From JADKFD01 sp050250665 (lineage in GTDB: Bacteria > Pseudomonadota > Gammaproteobacteria > Xanthomonadales > SZUA-5): DNA of 64,000 nucleotides. Positions 41,576-52,400 of this stretch are shown here, one piece after another. Position 1 is the stretch's first letter; each line of letters opens with the position of its first letter. Made by a program: the position numbers and the translations under genes. The notes beneath the pieces are model-generated. The model saw nothing but the letters and a program-made list of their open reading frames with translations. It was not told the DNA's origin and did not search any database. The stretch is taken from NCBI GenBank assembly GCA_050250665.1, contig JBFWOF010000002.1, positions 89,085-153,084 on the forward strand, read 5' to 3'.

Positions 41576-44449
41576 ATGAGCAATGCGAGCCAGGTGTTGA
41601 CACAACCGGTGGTGCGCGCAGCCTTCTTCGACGGCACCGATGTCCACGTCATGTACGTGCCCTCGTTGAACGCCGTCACCGGCTATCAGCTCAAGCTGAA
41701 CCGCGGAAGTCCGATTCCCGAAGCGATCAATCCGGACCCGTCGAAAGGATGGGCAACGTTGAAGAACGTGCAGTTTTTCAGCGGCGCCCAGATGGCGCTG
41801 ACGTTTGGCTTGGCACCCAATCAGGGCAACTACCCATTTGGGCAGGTTCCTGCCACGACCATCAACTTCCCGAGGGACACGCCAGTCTTGACTGTGGACG
41901 CCGTCGCGCGTTTCCGGGACGGGCGTCTGTGGGCCCGTTGGGCACCGCCGCCCCCAGGAAGCGATTACCCCATCGATGGCTACCTGTTGCTGTTGCGCGA
42001 TGCCGACAGTGGCGCCACCGACAGTCGGGCCATCATTGGCTTGTCGAGCACTACCGGGGAGTTGGTCAGCGGCCTGCCCGCCGGCATCGGCAACGCTCTC
42101 GAGTTCCGATTGCTGGCGTTGAACGAAAAAACCGCGGCCGGCGCGGCGACCACACCGCTGCCCGTGATCGGCGCCGCTGCATCCGCTGTGCGTGTGGCAA
42201 TCGGCACCAGCGCTATCGAAGTTTGGTGGCAACCCTCGGCAGATCCCGCGGCCAGCCAGCACACACCCTGGCTATATGCCATCGAAGACGGCTGGTCGAA
42301 TGGTAGCGCTGGCCAAGCCGAGCGCGACGGTTACGGCAGTATTCCGATCGCGGCGCTGGATCCGAACAAGCAGTGGCGGATTGCGGTGATTGCCGGTACG
42401 GCAGCGGGGGCTGCAGTTGCCGCCGTGAGCGAGGCCGTCGCGGTACCGCTGCAGAAACCGGCGCTGCGCCAGGTGCGAGCCGAGGCGGGGCTACTCGCGG
42501 TCAGCATCTCCAGTGACACCGACAGCGGCCCGATGGGTGCCTGCGCGCTGGTTCGGGCGCTGTCCGCCGGCGGCGAAATTGCTCGCGGCACCGCCAGTGA
42601 AGCACCGCTGGCGCTGAGCGTCGACCCGGCCAAGGTCGACAGCTTGACCTGGCGTCAGGCCAATGACGGCCAGCTTGGGCCGGAGCAGACACTGACGCTG
42701 AATCTCAAAGCCCCGGCCACGCCCTCGATCAGCAGCAACCCGATCACAGGCCAGAGCCTGCTGCAATGGTCGGCCATTGCTGGAGCCACGGGTTACGAGA
42801 TCGAGCTCTATCCGGGCGCCGCAGCCATAGCGCTCGGCGCGGTCACCGAGTACCTCTTGCCTTCCGGCCTGATGGGCGTCAGCCAACTGTCAGCGCGGGT
42901 TTGGGCCACATTCCTGGCCGGCAATGTCCAGATCCTGGGTCTCGCTTCGACAGCGCTCGGTCCACTGCCAGCCGCGCCCGTCGATCTGGAAGCCGACTAC
43001 GATGGCAGCATCGTGCGCGCGCGCTGGTCGCCGCTGACCGGGGTCGACGGGTACGAGCTGAGCGTCTACGCCAGAGGCGAATCGCAAACCACGACCAAGT
43101 TCAATGCCGCGGCCAGCCAGAGCCATTGCGAATTCCCGTTGCCAGCCGGCAGCACCATTCGCGACTGGCAGCTGGTGATCCAGAGTGTGCGTGGCCGCAT
43201 GATCGGCCCGGCATCGGGTGCGCTGGATCTGGTCGCCGCCGGCTGGTACATCCAGGCACCGGAGAGCGGCAGGCCGGTCGGCTCCGCGGCACTTGCGCCG
43301 GTCGATGGTGCAGCGTCTCTGAATGCTTTCCAATCCGGGCAGGGCAATGCGCTCAGTTGGGCCCTACCGGCACTCGGCACCTCAGCCTTGCAGACACCCT
43401 TGCCATCAAACGGCTCTTTCACGCTGGCGGCGGGCTCCGGAGCCTGGCCCTATGAGCTGCAGATTCCAGCCAGCAGTGCCTTGTGGCAGTTCGACGGCAC
43501 AGCGCTGCGCAACCGTTTGCTGGAAGATCTGCCGGCATTCCTGCTGGCGCTGGAAAAGGCCAATGCCGAGCCCTGGGGCCTGGATCTGGTGCAACGCGTC
43601 ATCGCCCGCGGCGCGCCGCTGACTTTCGAGGAAACGCTGTACGTCGAGTACGGGCTGACCGGGCCCAACAGCAAACAGCGCTACGGTAGTTTCGATCTGC
43701 GTCCCGGCATGCAGCTGCGCGTGCAGGCCCCCGGCTATCTGAATCTGGACCCTGACCTGAGCGGCGCGTTGCTGAACGGATTTGCGCCCGGCGCCAGCAT
43801 CGATTTCGACATCGGCGTGGACAGCTCCAGCGGCTGGCGCCCGACACTGGATGCCTTCTTTGCGCGACTGGTCGCCCAGCGTGCCATCCGGGTGCTTCCG
43901 CCACCGACCAATGACGATGGCAGCGCCGAAGGTGGCGGTGCCGACGCCGCCGATCTGGCCTACCAACAATTGATGAAATCTTTCCTGCGAGTCCTGGTTC
44001 CAGCGCAACTACTCAGCGCCACCAGTGGCGGATCGACCACGGCGTCCGAGCAGTTCCTGATTGTCGCGGCGGACAGCTATCGCGATCTGCTGAGCATCAC
44101 CAGCCCACCGGGTAGCAATACAGCCTATGCCTATTTCCGTGGCCGCGCGGTCCTGCAGGCCCGGATCCGGATCGAGGTCAACGGCAACCCGGAAACCGTG
44201 GCCATAGGCACCCGCGTCGCAGATCTGCTGCGGGCCTGGGGCGCGCTGCCGGCGTTTGCTCCCGCGGCATTGGAGGGCTTGTCGCTGATCCGCCGTCTGG
44301 GCGCCTGTCAGAGCAGTCCCGAAATACCCGCAGACCCCAGCGCCGCCCTGCCGGTGGTGCTGAGCTGGGACGGCCTCGGTGACTGGGGCCAGGCCGCCAA
44401 TGTGCTCGAACTGCCGCTGCTGGCAGGCGATCAGCTCTGGTTTTCCTGA
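41576..44449 (+). CDS. Large beta-rich protein with Fn3-like modules, gene 1 of the giant-protein operon
   Basis: A 957-residue protein not recognised as any named family. It lacks a signal peptide and membrane helices. Recurrent strands of the form GY-hydrophobic (VTGYQLKLN near 34, IDGYLLLLRDA near 132, ATGYEIELYPG near 405, VDGYELSVYARGE near 490), each after a W-or-A-rich strand (RLWARWAPPPPG, SLLQWSAIAG, VRARWSPLTG), indicate at least four fibronectin-III-like sandwiches. The last 95 residues (ARIRIEVNGNPETVAIGTRV ... LELPLLAGDQLWFS) look like a beta-grasp/SLBB-type ligand domain. ATG at 41576 has GGAGAG five bases upstream; longer extensions run into the AT-rich leader. Gene 2 follows after 37 bases. 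Confidence 0.8.
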   Translation: MSNASQVLTQPVVRAAFFDGTDVHVMYVPSLNAVTGYQLKLNRGSPIPEAINPDPSKGWATLKNVQFFSGAQMALTFGLAPNQGNYPFGQVPATTINFPRDTPVLTVDAVARFRDGRLWARWAPPPPGSDYPIDGYLLLLRDADSGATDSRAIIGLSSTTGELVSGLPAGIGNALEFRLLALNEKTAAGAATTPLPVIGAAASAVRVAIGTSAIEVWWQPSADPAASQHTPWLYAIEDGWSNGSAGQAERDGYGSIPIAALDPNKQWRIAVIAGTAAGAAVAAVSEAVAVPLQKPALRQVRAEAGLLAVSISSDTDSGPMGACALVRALSAGGEIARGTASEAPLALSVDPAKVDSLTWRQANDGQLGPEQTLTLNLKAPATPSISSNPITGQSLLQWSAIAGATGYEIELYPGAAAIALGAVTEYLLPSGLMGVSQLSARVWATFLAGNVQILGLASTALGPLPAAPVDLEADYDGSIVRARWSPLTGVDGYELSVYARGESQTTTKFNAAASQSHCEFPLPAGSTIRDWQLVIQSVRGRMIGPASGALDLVAAGWYIQAPESGRPVGSAALAPVDGAASLNAFQSGQGNALSWALPALGTSALQTPLPSNGSFTLAAGSGAWPYELQIPASSALWQFDGTALRNRLLEDLPAFLLALEKANAEPWGLDLVQRVIARGAPLTFEETLYVEYGLTGPNSKQRYGSFDLRPGMQLRVQAPGYLNLDPDLSGALLNGFAPGASIDFDIGVDSSSGWRPTLDAFFARLVAQRAIRVLPPPTNDDGSAEGGGADAADLAYQQLMKSFLRVLVPAQLLSATSGGSTTASEQFLIVAADSYRDLLSITSPPGSNTAYAYFRGRAVLQARIRIEVNGNPETVAIGTRVADLLRAWGALPAFAPAALEGLSLIRRLGACQSSPEIPADPSAALPVVLSWDGLGDWGQAANVLELPLLAGDQLWFS

Positions 44450-44486
44450 GGCATTGCGACAACAGGCGCGCGCCAAGGACCAAACA

Positions 44487-47400
44487 ATGACCGACAACAA
44501 TCCCCTCTACCGCCGCTGCACCAACTGCACGCGGCTGTACCGATCCGATGCCAGCGGGCAAGCGGCAAGCGCCGGCTATTGGGCTGGCTGGCTGGCCGGT
44601 TCTGCAAACACCACCGATCCGATCGGACTCGATCAGGCTTGGGCCGATACCGAGAGCACTCTGCTTTTCCTGCCGACGGCGCCCTCCGATGCTGCTGCAT
44701 TCGAGGCCAACCTGATCGCCTATCTGGATCGTTCTCCGTCGGGCTTTCGCCCGCGGGCGCTGTGGCTCAGCAATCCGCTGGCGTCGCCGGCGCTCTGGCA
44801 GACCGCTGAGCTGATGCTCGGCAACGACGACAAGCTGTCCGTCGCGCTCGAATTCAAGTTTGCCGACTACCAGTTCCGGATTGCCGCAGGAGCCAGTTTC
44901 GAGCTGCACCCCGGCGGCAATGGCTCGGCGCACTTCAGCTGCGAGGGCATCGGCATCCAGCTACAGGCGCCACGCGCCCGTTTTGCCCTCGGCAGCACCA
45001 CCCTGCCGATGGCCGGCGCCCAACTCGGCGCGTGGCAGGGCGCCTTGAATCTGGACCCCGCCAGCACATCAAACCTGGAAACCCTGGGCGTGCTGCTGCG
45101 TTACGCACGTCTGCAGCCCGGAAGCAGCGATCGGGTGGAGAGCGTCGACATGCCGATCCTGAGCCAGCTGCAGGCTACCTGCGCGCTGACTCTGGGGATG
45201 GACCCACTATCGCCGCTGGATCCGGCTCGCACGGCAATGCGCTTTGCCAACGAGTCCGAACTGCAGAGCGGCTGGGCCACCACGCTCGGCCATGAAGTTC
45301 GTCTGACCCCACAAACTGCACCTGCCGGTGGATTGCCGCCCGCGGGGCTGGTGTTCGCAGCAACACCGCGACGATTGTCAGACGCTACTGCTGGAAGCAA
45401 ATACCATCTGGCGCCGGTCGGCGCCTTTGCGCTCGACACCGTAGCGCCGACGGGGCTGCGCGCCAGCCTGCCAATCGGCGTAGACGGCACTCAGGAACAG
45501 CTGATGCTGGGACTGGCCGGCACCGAATATCTGGGTCTGACGCCGGGCGGCACCACTGTCGCGGTATTTGTTGGCGCCCAGCCAGCATTGCTCAAAGCCG
45601 ATGCCGATGCCGCCCATGGCCCGCTCAGCCCGGCAGCCCAGACCTCATGGGCCAGCTTCGTCGACCGCGTCGGCCAAGCTCAAGGCATGCCCTATTACGC
45701 CCAACCGGAACGCTCACCGCTGTACGCAGCGGCCGACTCGAGCGCCGTGCTCGATTTCAAACCGGTGCTGTCCGGAAGACTGGCGCCCGGGGCCGGCGAG
45801 CAGGCCGCCGCAACGCTGACCACGATGCCGGTCGGCGCCTATCGCGGTGTCAATCGCGCCCTGGTGGCACGTGCCCGCGAGATCGAACTGGCCGGTCTGG
45901 CGCCCGTGCGCCGGCAGGCCATCCCCAGCGCTGCCGCACTGCGTGCCAGCGGCAACGCGAGCACTCGCGCAGTGACGCCGCCAGGACTGGTGGCCGATGT
46001 TGACGACACCCGTTTCGAGCGCCTGATCATCGGAAATCTGCCGCTGAGCAGCACCCCAGAAGTGGCTTTCGAGCCGATCAACCCGGATTTCCAGCTGGCG
46101 CTGCAGAGCAATCAGCTGTTCTTCGTGGTCGCCGATCCTGCCGTACTCAGCGGCCAGACCGGACTGAAGGTCGAGCTCTCGCGCTGGGTGTTCCAGCTCA
46201 ACCCTGCATCCTGGCGCAGTGCCCCGGAGAGCCCGACGCTTCTGTTGTTCAAGTTTGCCGCACGCGCGCTCGTGGATCTGGTGGCCGATCCCGCCAGTTG
46301 GGGCTGGAAGGCAGCTGCCATCAGACCTGGCGGCAGCATTTCCGACACCAGCACCACCTTGACAAAGCTGTTCCAGAACGCCGCCGCTGCACCTGCAGGA
46401 AGCCCGTACCGCGCTTTTTATGACCAGGTCGTCAACAACCCCAACTGGTCGGGCGTGCTATTCATGAATGCGGCCATCGACGCCGGCGAGCTTGATCCGC
46501 AGCTGGGCTTCATCACCGCCGGTGTCGATCTGCAGCGCTTCTATGCCCATCACATCGGTTTCTCGCTGACGCCCTACACGCTGGATCCGGACAGCAAGAA
46601 GATCACGCTCCAGCAAACCGCGGCTTTCGGGCTGGTCGACTACCAGGACCGGCGCGATCTGAACATCACCAAGACTGTGCCTTTCGCCTACAAGACGCTG
46701 GCACTCACCGCCGTCTTCAGCAACGCCGCCTTGAGCAGTTTCTCGGCCGAAGTCGAACTGTTGACCAACCGCCTGTTCGGCACCGAACTGAGCAAGCTTG
46801 ATCCCGATCGAGGCAACAATCTGGTGCTCGCCGGCAGCTACCACACCGTTGACGGCACGCCAGCCTATGCCTTCGACCTGATCGGGCGCAATGTCTATGC
46901 CACTGCCAGCGGCGCTCTCAACGACGTCGAAGTGCAAACCGTCAGTCTGCAGACTGAGACTGCAGGTGGTGGCGCCTTGACCACGCGCTTCTCTTTGACC
47001 GGCAACCTGCGTTTCAACGACAACCTTGACTACGACATGTTTGCCTGGGGCCCGGCGCTGGATGGCAGCGCCGTTGGCCACCTGCGCTACGCCAATCTGG
47101 TGGTGCGCATGCACTCGCGGCGCGATGGCAGCGGCGAAGTGAGCTTCGACAATCTGGAAAGCGCGCTCTCCTTTGATCTGGCCAACAGCGTGCCCAGGCC
47201 ACAATCGCTGATCGCGAAGTTTCCGGTCACGCTCAGCGGATTCGTGGCCGTGCCCGCGGCCGAGGACGCCCCGGGACCGGACAAGCTCGGCTATGTCTCG
47301 ATTGCGATGCCGCTCGATCAGAGCGTGCTGACCGGACCCTGGTACGGTCTTGCCTATACGCTGCAGCTCGGCACCTTGGGCAATCTTGCCGGCAGCGTGG

Positions 47401-47849
47401 GTCTCAGCATCGAAATGCTGATCGCCTGGGCGCCAGCCAGCGACGGTCAGGAAGCTGGCATTTACCTCGGCATCAAGGTGCCCGGACTCAACGATCTCGG
47501 TATCCAGTGGCCGTTGCAGGGCGTGCTGTCCTTCGGTTTCCGCAGTTTCGAGATGCAGCGCTACACCCTGCCCGACACCAGCCCGCCGGAATATGGCTAT
47601 CTGATGCGATTGCATCGCCTGGCGCTGTCCTTCCTCGGCTTCAGCGTGCCACCGGGAAACACGGATGTGGTGCTGTTCGGCAACCCCAAGGAAGGCGCCA
47701 AAGGACCGTTGGGTTGGTATGCGGCCTACGCCAAGGATCTGCCCGAACAGAAGAAATCCGGCGAATCCACCCTGCGCGCCCTTCGCAGCGGCCCCCGCGC
47801 CGACGTCGCCCGCCTGCGCCGCGAGCGCGGCGGCAGCCATACGCCTTGA
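44487..47849 (+). CDS. Large beta-rich protein of unknown function, gene 2 of the giant-protein operon
   Basis: A 1120-residue protein without signal peptide or transmembrane helix; I do not recognise its family. The N-terminus carries CTNC (Cys11 and Cys14 in YRRCTNCTRLYR), which may bind metal or iron-sulfur but has no second pair nearby. Most of the rest is predicted amphipathic beta-strand. Towards the C-terminus strands alternate hydrophobic residues over long stretches (WYGLAYTLQLGTLGNLAGSV, then LGIKVPGLNDLGIQWPLQGVLSF), similar in feel to the middle of the giant gene 4 protein. AAGGA precedes the ATG at 44487. Gene 3 starts 15 bases after its stop. Confidence 0.8.
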   Translation: MTDNNPLYRRCTNCTRLYRSDASGQAASAGYWAGWLAGSANTTDPIGLDQAWADTESTLLFLPTAPSDAAAFEANLIAYLDRSPSGFRPRALWLSNPLASPALWQTAELMLGNDDKLSVALEFKFADYQFRIAAGASFELHPGGNGSAHFSCEGIGIQLQAPRARFALGSTTLPMAGAQLGAWQGALNLDPASTSNLETLGVLLRYARLQPGSSDRVESVDMPILSQLQATCALTLGMDPLSPLDPARTAMRFANESELQSGWATTLGHEVRLTPQTAPAGGLPPAGLVFAATPRRLSDATAGSKYHLAPVGAFALDTVAPTGLRASLPIGVDGTQEQLMLGLAGTEYLGLTPGGTTVAVFVGAQPALLKADADAAHGPLSPAAQTSWASFVDRVGQAQGMPYYAQPERSPLYAAADSSAVLDFKPVLSGRLAPGAGEQAAATLTTMPVGAYRGVNRALVARAREIELAGLAPVRRQAIPSAAALRASGNASTRAVTPPGLVADVDDTRFERLIIGNLPLSSTPEVAFEPINPDFQLALQSNQLFFVVADPAVLSGQTGLKVELSRWVFQLNPASWRSAPESPTLLLFKFAARALVDLVADPASWGWKAAAIRPGGSISDTSTTLTKLFQNAAAAPAGSPYRAFYDQVVNNPNWSGVLFMNAAIDAGELDPQLGFITAGVDLQRFYAHHIGFSLTPYTLDPDSKKITLQQTAAFGLVDYQDRRDLNITKTVPFAYKTLALTAVFSNAALSSFSAEVELLTNRLFGTELSKLDPDRGNNLVLAGSYHTVDGTPAYAFDLIGRNVYATASGALNDVEVQTVSLQTETAGGGALTTRFSLTGNLRFNDNLDYDMFAWGPALDGSAVGHLRYANLVVRMHSRRDGSGEVSFDNLESALSFDLANSVPRPQSLIAKFPVTLSGFVAVPAAEDAPGPDKLGYVSIAMPLDQSVLTGPWYGLAYTLQLGTLGNLAGSVGLSIEMLIAWAPASDGQEAGIYLGIKVPGLNDLGIQWPLQGVLSFGFRSFEMQRYTLPDTSPPEYGYLMRLHRLALSFLGFSVPPGNTDVVLFGNPKEGAKGPLGWYAAYAKDLPEQKKSGESTLRALRSGPRADVARLRRERGGSHTP

Positions 47850-47864
47850 GATGGGGAGACGCAA

Positions 47865-49382
47865 ATGGCTATCAGCATCAGGTTTCACGTGCTCAATGTC
47901 GGCCAGGGTAGCGGCAATTTCGTCGAGATTCTCGAAGACGGCGACCTCAAGACCACCGTGCTGATCGACCTTGGTTCCGAGGGTGCGAGCAGCGCCCATC
48001 ACGGGCCGAGTGTCGACAAGATCGTTGAAATCCTTGAAGACATGGACAATCCGGAGATCGCCTGTCTGTGTCTGTCGCACAGCGACACCGATCACATCAG
48101 CATGATCGAGCAGTTGCTGAAGCAGTTCTATAAGCCCGGAAGTGGTAAACCCGACAACCAGATACTCACGATCCGTCATGTTCGCTACGGCGGGGCATAC
48201 GAGCTCTACCAGAAGGGCAGTCGCGCCAATGTCATCGACCAGGTCAAGGCCTATATGCCCAAAGGCAGCAAGCCGACGGGCGTCACCATCAACTGTTCGA
48301 GCTACGTAAAATCCAAGAACCCGATATACGAAGACAAGACGCTGGGTTTCGCGCTTCGCTTGCTGATCGGCAACACCGTCAGATCGGCGGTTGCGTCAGG
48401 CAACGACACCACGCTCCTGCCGCTGAAAGATGCCGTGATGGTGAATACGGTCTCGCTGATTGTGGTGTTCGACTGGAGCGGCTCCCAGTTCATCACCACC
48501 GGCGACGCCACCGGCATCACCATGGTCCGGGCCAACAGCATCATGAAGGATGGCGTTGGTTCGTTCTTCAAAGATCCGCTGATGCTGACCATTCCCCATC
48601 ACGGCTCATTCCGCACAGCCTTTTCCTTCACCGGTCAGGGCTTCCGAGGATTCAAGAAGCAGCTGGCCCAGCTCACGCAATTCGCACGGCGTTGCGGTGC
48701 GCGCATGCTCACCGCCAGTGCCGGTCACAACAGTCAGTTCGACCATCCCTCCGCCTACGTCCTCGACATCTTCTGGAAGTTCACGGACGCCACCATCGAT
48801 CCCTACACGGACCCGGCTGCCAGCAATGGTCATTTCTACACGGCTTATTTCAAGAAATCGTATTCCTTCGACGTGACCATCGATGGCGACAACGAGAAAT
48901 GGCCGACTGGCGGCGATGGTTTCTACACGATGCAGTCGCCGGTGCAGATCTACTCCACCGTCTATTTCGACCGCAGTGAATACAACGGCATTCCGCCGCT
49001 GTCGGGGGGAAAGCCCCCAAAGAAGAAGAAGAAGACCCTACCTATGATGGTCGTGCTCCCCGCGTCGGTCGCTGCGCCGAGTCCGGGATTTCTCACCGAT
49101 CCGCCGGCCACGAAGGATTTTCCGGCCGAAGAAGTGGGCTGGACCTTTGCGGTCACCAGCGACGAATTCACGGTCTCGCGCATCGATTCAGACCTCGCGT
49201 CGAGGGCGCGCTTGATGGCAATCGTCAGCCATGCCGAACGCGAGTTCCAGGCCGACGCCGCCTCGGCAGCAAGCACGTCGCCACCGTCGGCCCCGCCCGT
49301 CCGGCTGTCGCAGCTGCGGCCGCCGCGCCCGACACCGAGGCCCCCACCACCAGGCCCGGGCCCACGCCCCAAACGAAACTGA
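47865..49382 (+). CDS. ComEC-type metallo-beta-lactamase fold protein, gene 3 of the giant-protein operon
   Basis: A 505-residue soluble MBL-fold protein without the ComEC membrane channel. IRFHVLNVGQGSGNFVEI and VLIDLGSEG open the fold. The metal motif is SHSDTDH (H72, D74, D76, H77), the H-x-D-x-D-H variant typical of ComEC/Rec2-like domains. ITTGDATG (D214) and TIPHHGS (H245-H246) complete the metal site. The hydrolase core ends near residue 350. A Lys run (PPKKKKKTLPMM) follows, and the last 40 residues are Pro/Arg-rich (RPPRPTPRPPPPGPGPRPKRN begins near 484), probably disordered. ComEC-like MBL proteins act as nucleases or phosphodiesterases; the substrate here is unknown. It lies between genes 2 and 4 with short gaps. 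Confidence 0.9.
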   Translation: MAISIRFHVLNVGQGSGNFVEILEDGDLKTTVLIDLGSEGASSAHHGPSVDKIVEILEDMDNPEIACLCLSHSDTDHISMIEQLLKQFYKPGSGKPDNQILTIRHVRYGGAYELYQKGSRANVIDQVKAYMPKGSKPTGVTINCSSYVKSKNPIYEDKTLGFALRLLIGNTVRSAVASGNDTTLLPLKDAVMVNTVSLIVVFDWSGSQFITTGDATGITMVRANSIMKDGVGSFFKDPLMLTIPHHGSFRTAFSFTGQGFRGFKKQLAQLTQFARRCGARMLTASAGHNSQFDHPSAYVLDIFWKFTDATIDPYTDPAASNGHFYTAYFKKSYSFDVTIDGDNEKWPTGGDGFYTMQSPVQIYSTVYFDRSEYNGIPPLSGGKPPKKKKKTLPMMVVLPASVAAPSPGFLTDPPATKDFPAEEVGWTFAVTSDEFTVSRIDSDLASRARLMAIVSHAEREFQADAASAASTSPPSAPPVRLSQLRPPRPTPRPPPPGPGPRPKRN

Positions 49383-49431
49383 GCGCGCAGCGAGCACCCA
49401 GCGAGCCTGACCCGATCCGGAGCACCCCAAA

Positions 49432-52400
49432 ATGCCGTCGTCGCCCATCTATGATGCTCTGAAGTCCCATTTGACCGACGGCAAGATCGATCTCTGGCTG
49501 GCCGCGCAAGACCCGGTGTTGGCCGGGCTCAAGATCGCTCTGGAAAAATTCGGCATTCGCGCCACTTTCCTGCTGAGCCCTGCCGCCATTAGCGCGCCGG
49601 GCGCGCCGATTCAGGTTCTCGGGGTCGGCAGCTATCTGAGCCCGGCCAACCGGGCCATGGGTGTCACCGCGACCCTGAAAGTCGATGAGAGTGACCACTT
49701 TCTGCTGAAGTTGGCCTTCGGCGGTCAACGTACGCCACTAACCGATCTGTTCGGGCAGCAGTTTCCGGACTATCAGACGCTGGAAGACGGCATCAAGGTC
49801 GTCGACGCCCCATCGTTCTTGCTGGCACTGGGCGTGCGCATGCTGGAACTGGATGGCGACAGCGATCTCGCGCCCGAGCTCCATACCACCGGACTTCTGG
49901 ATGCCGAAGGCATCCTCGCCAATTATCAGAAATACCTCAGCACCTGGCCCTTGAATCTGTCGGGCAAGCTGGCGCTGGCGCGCAGCACTGAAGATGTAGT
50001 GGCCCTGGACTGGACCGCGATCGATCCGAGAATCCGTATCCCGTTTGGCTCGAATCAGCAGCTGGACAAAGTCGGGTTTTCGCTACGCTCCGTGCGTGAT
50101 CTCGATCTGGCCACCAACGGGGTAGCCGCGCTTTCGGTGCTGGAACTGGTAGGCAGCCTGGCGTTCTCGAAGGATGACCCGGTCCAACTGCGCGTGCCGT
50201 TGGCATCGTCGGATGACACCTGGCGCCTGATCGCTGACCTAAACTCAACCCAGGGCAATATCGGCAGTGGCTTGACCGCCCTGTCCGGCCTGATTGGCCT
50301 GAAACCCGACCAGCTGGCGCAGCCCATCGAATTCCTGGCACTGGACCGCTTCTACCTGGCGCAGGTCGAAGTCGCGATCCAGCCACCCGAGGGTTTGCTG
50401 CCCAGTGCTGGATTCGAGAACGACGATGCGAGTGCGCCTCTGGGCATGCGCTGGCTGGGCATCAAGATTCGCTCCGACCACTGCTGGAATCCGCCCATTC
50501 CCTTCGTCACGGTCAACGATGTGGGCGCTACCTGGCAGGTGAGCTGGCCTGATCCCTCCGCCGAAAGCGTATGGAGCGGCAGCGTTTTCGGTGGCATATC
50601 CCTCGGCGACGCCAACGAAGTGAACCCCGCGACCGGCGACAAGACGAAATTCACGGTGGACGTCACCGCCAGTTTGCCGCAGTTCGTCGTCGCCGGTCGT
50701 TTGCGCAAGGCGGTGACCCTGCCCATCGGCAGCGCCCTGACGCATTTCTTCGGCGGCGAGCAGGGGAGAGTGCCGACGTCATTCCCGGACACGCCGGACG
50801 GCTTGAGCTTGACCGCATTTTCCTTCCTGGCGGATCCCAACACCCGTACCTTCCGCGCCCAGGCTGCCTTGAGCATGGACTGGGAGCTGTCGCCCTTCCA
50901 GAGCCTGACTTTCAGGCTGGTCGGCATGAGCTTCTTCGTCGACGTGTCGCAGTCGAGCGTTTCGGGCGGCATCGCGGCATCAGTGCAGCTGGACAACGAG
51001 CCGGCGCCGAATGGCTATTTCCCGACGTTGACCGTTGGCGCCCAGATCACGCGCTCGGAAGGCTCAACGCAATGGACCTTTGAGGGCGGCCTGTTGCCGG
51101 GTGCGCCGCTGTCGCTCACCAAGATGGCGCTGAAACTGCTCGACGTGGATCCGAGGAGCTGGAGCGACTTTCCGGATTTCTCGATTGATACACTGAATTT
51201 CCTCATCAAGAGCGGCACCCGCGACCCGGAAAGCGGAAAATGGTTGGGTGGCGAATACTCCGGCGATGCTTCAGCCTCGGTGCGCTGGGCTCCGCAGATC
51301 CTGGGCACTACGGTGCGAATCAGCGTCAGCGTGGGCGCCAAAGTCACCAAGCCGGGCAAGACGCTGGAACTACCGGACCCGAAGGCCTCCGGCACCGTCA
51401 CCGGCAGCTTTGCTCTGAACCAGCTGGCCATGTCGCTGGCCTTCGATTTCGGTGTACCCAATCCAACCTGGCGTTTTCGCATCCAGTTCGGCCAGCCGTG
51501 GGTGGAGCTCACCACCTACACCACCACCGATCAGCCGCCGCATCGGATCCTGACGGCGCAGCTGGGCGGTGTGACGCTGGGCAGCATTCTTGAATATCTG
51601 GTCAATCTGGCGGCGCCGACGCTGGGCTACAGACTCGACTCCCCATGGGATGCGCTCAATCGCATAGATCTGTCGCGTTTCCTGTTGTTGCTGGATCTGG
51701 AAGCCAGCACGGTCGAGCTGAAGATCACGCTGCCGATAGACCTCGGCGTGGTGCAGATCAAGGCGCTCGGGATCAAGTACACCCGTGGCGCCGGACTGTC
51801 CGGCGTGGAGCTCACCCTCGACGCCCAGATCTTCGGCGAACCGAAGCAGCTGGGCTGGGATGTGATCAAGGACCCGCCGCCGGCCATTCCCGGCAAGGGC
51901 GGAGCGGCCATCGATCTCTACTATCTGGCGCTGGGACAACGGGTGCGCCCGAGCGACGACTCGCCGGTCACGGTGCGGGCCTATCTGGAAGCTTTGGAAA
52001 AAGCCATGCAGCCACTGCCGCCGGGCGGCAACTCGCCGCCTCCGATTGGCAATGGCGTCGAGTTTGCCGCCGACAGCGAGTGGTTGATCGGACTCGATAT
52101 CGACTTGGCGCAGACCTTCCGACTGGGTCTGCTGTTCAATGATCCACGCCTTTATGGCTTGTCGATCGCCCTGCGCGGTGGCAAGGCCGGCAGTTTCGAC
52201 GGACTCGATTTCCAGCTGCTGTACAAGAAGATCTCCGACAACGTCGGCATGTTCCGCATCGATCTGGCGCTGCCGGTCGCGATGCGCAGTTTCACCATCG
52301 GCCCGGTTGGCATCACGCTCGGCGTAATCGCGCTGGAGATCTTCACCAACGGCAATTTCACCGTCGATTTCGGCTATCCCTGGAAGCGCGATTTCAGCCG

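Noticed and set aside
46458..48179. Long open frame (573 codons) on the minus strand across genes 2 and 3 of the giant operon
   Set aside because: It is the antisense of well-supported coding sequence with recognised MBL motifs on the plus strand. GC-rich codon bias produces such mirror frames, and its sequence is His/Gln/Gly-rich without domain patterns.
47865..49382. Gene 3 as the competence channel ComEC itself
   Set aside because: It has only the MBL domain and lacks the many membrane helices and N-terminal OB domain of ComEC.
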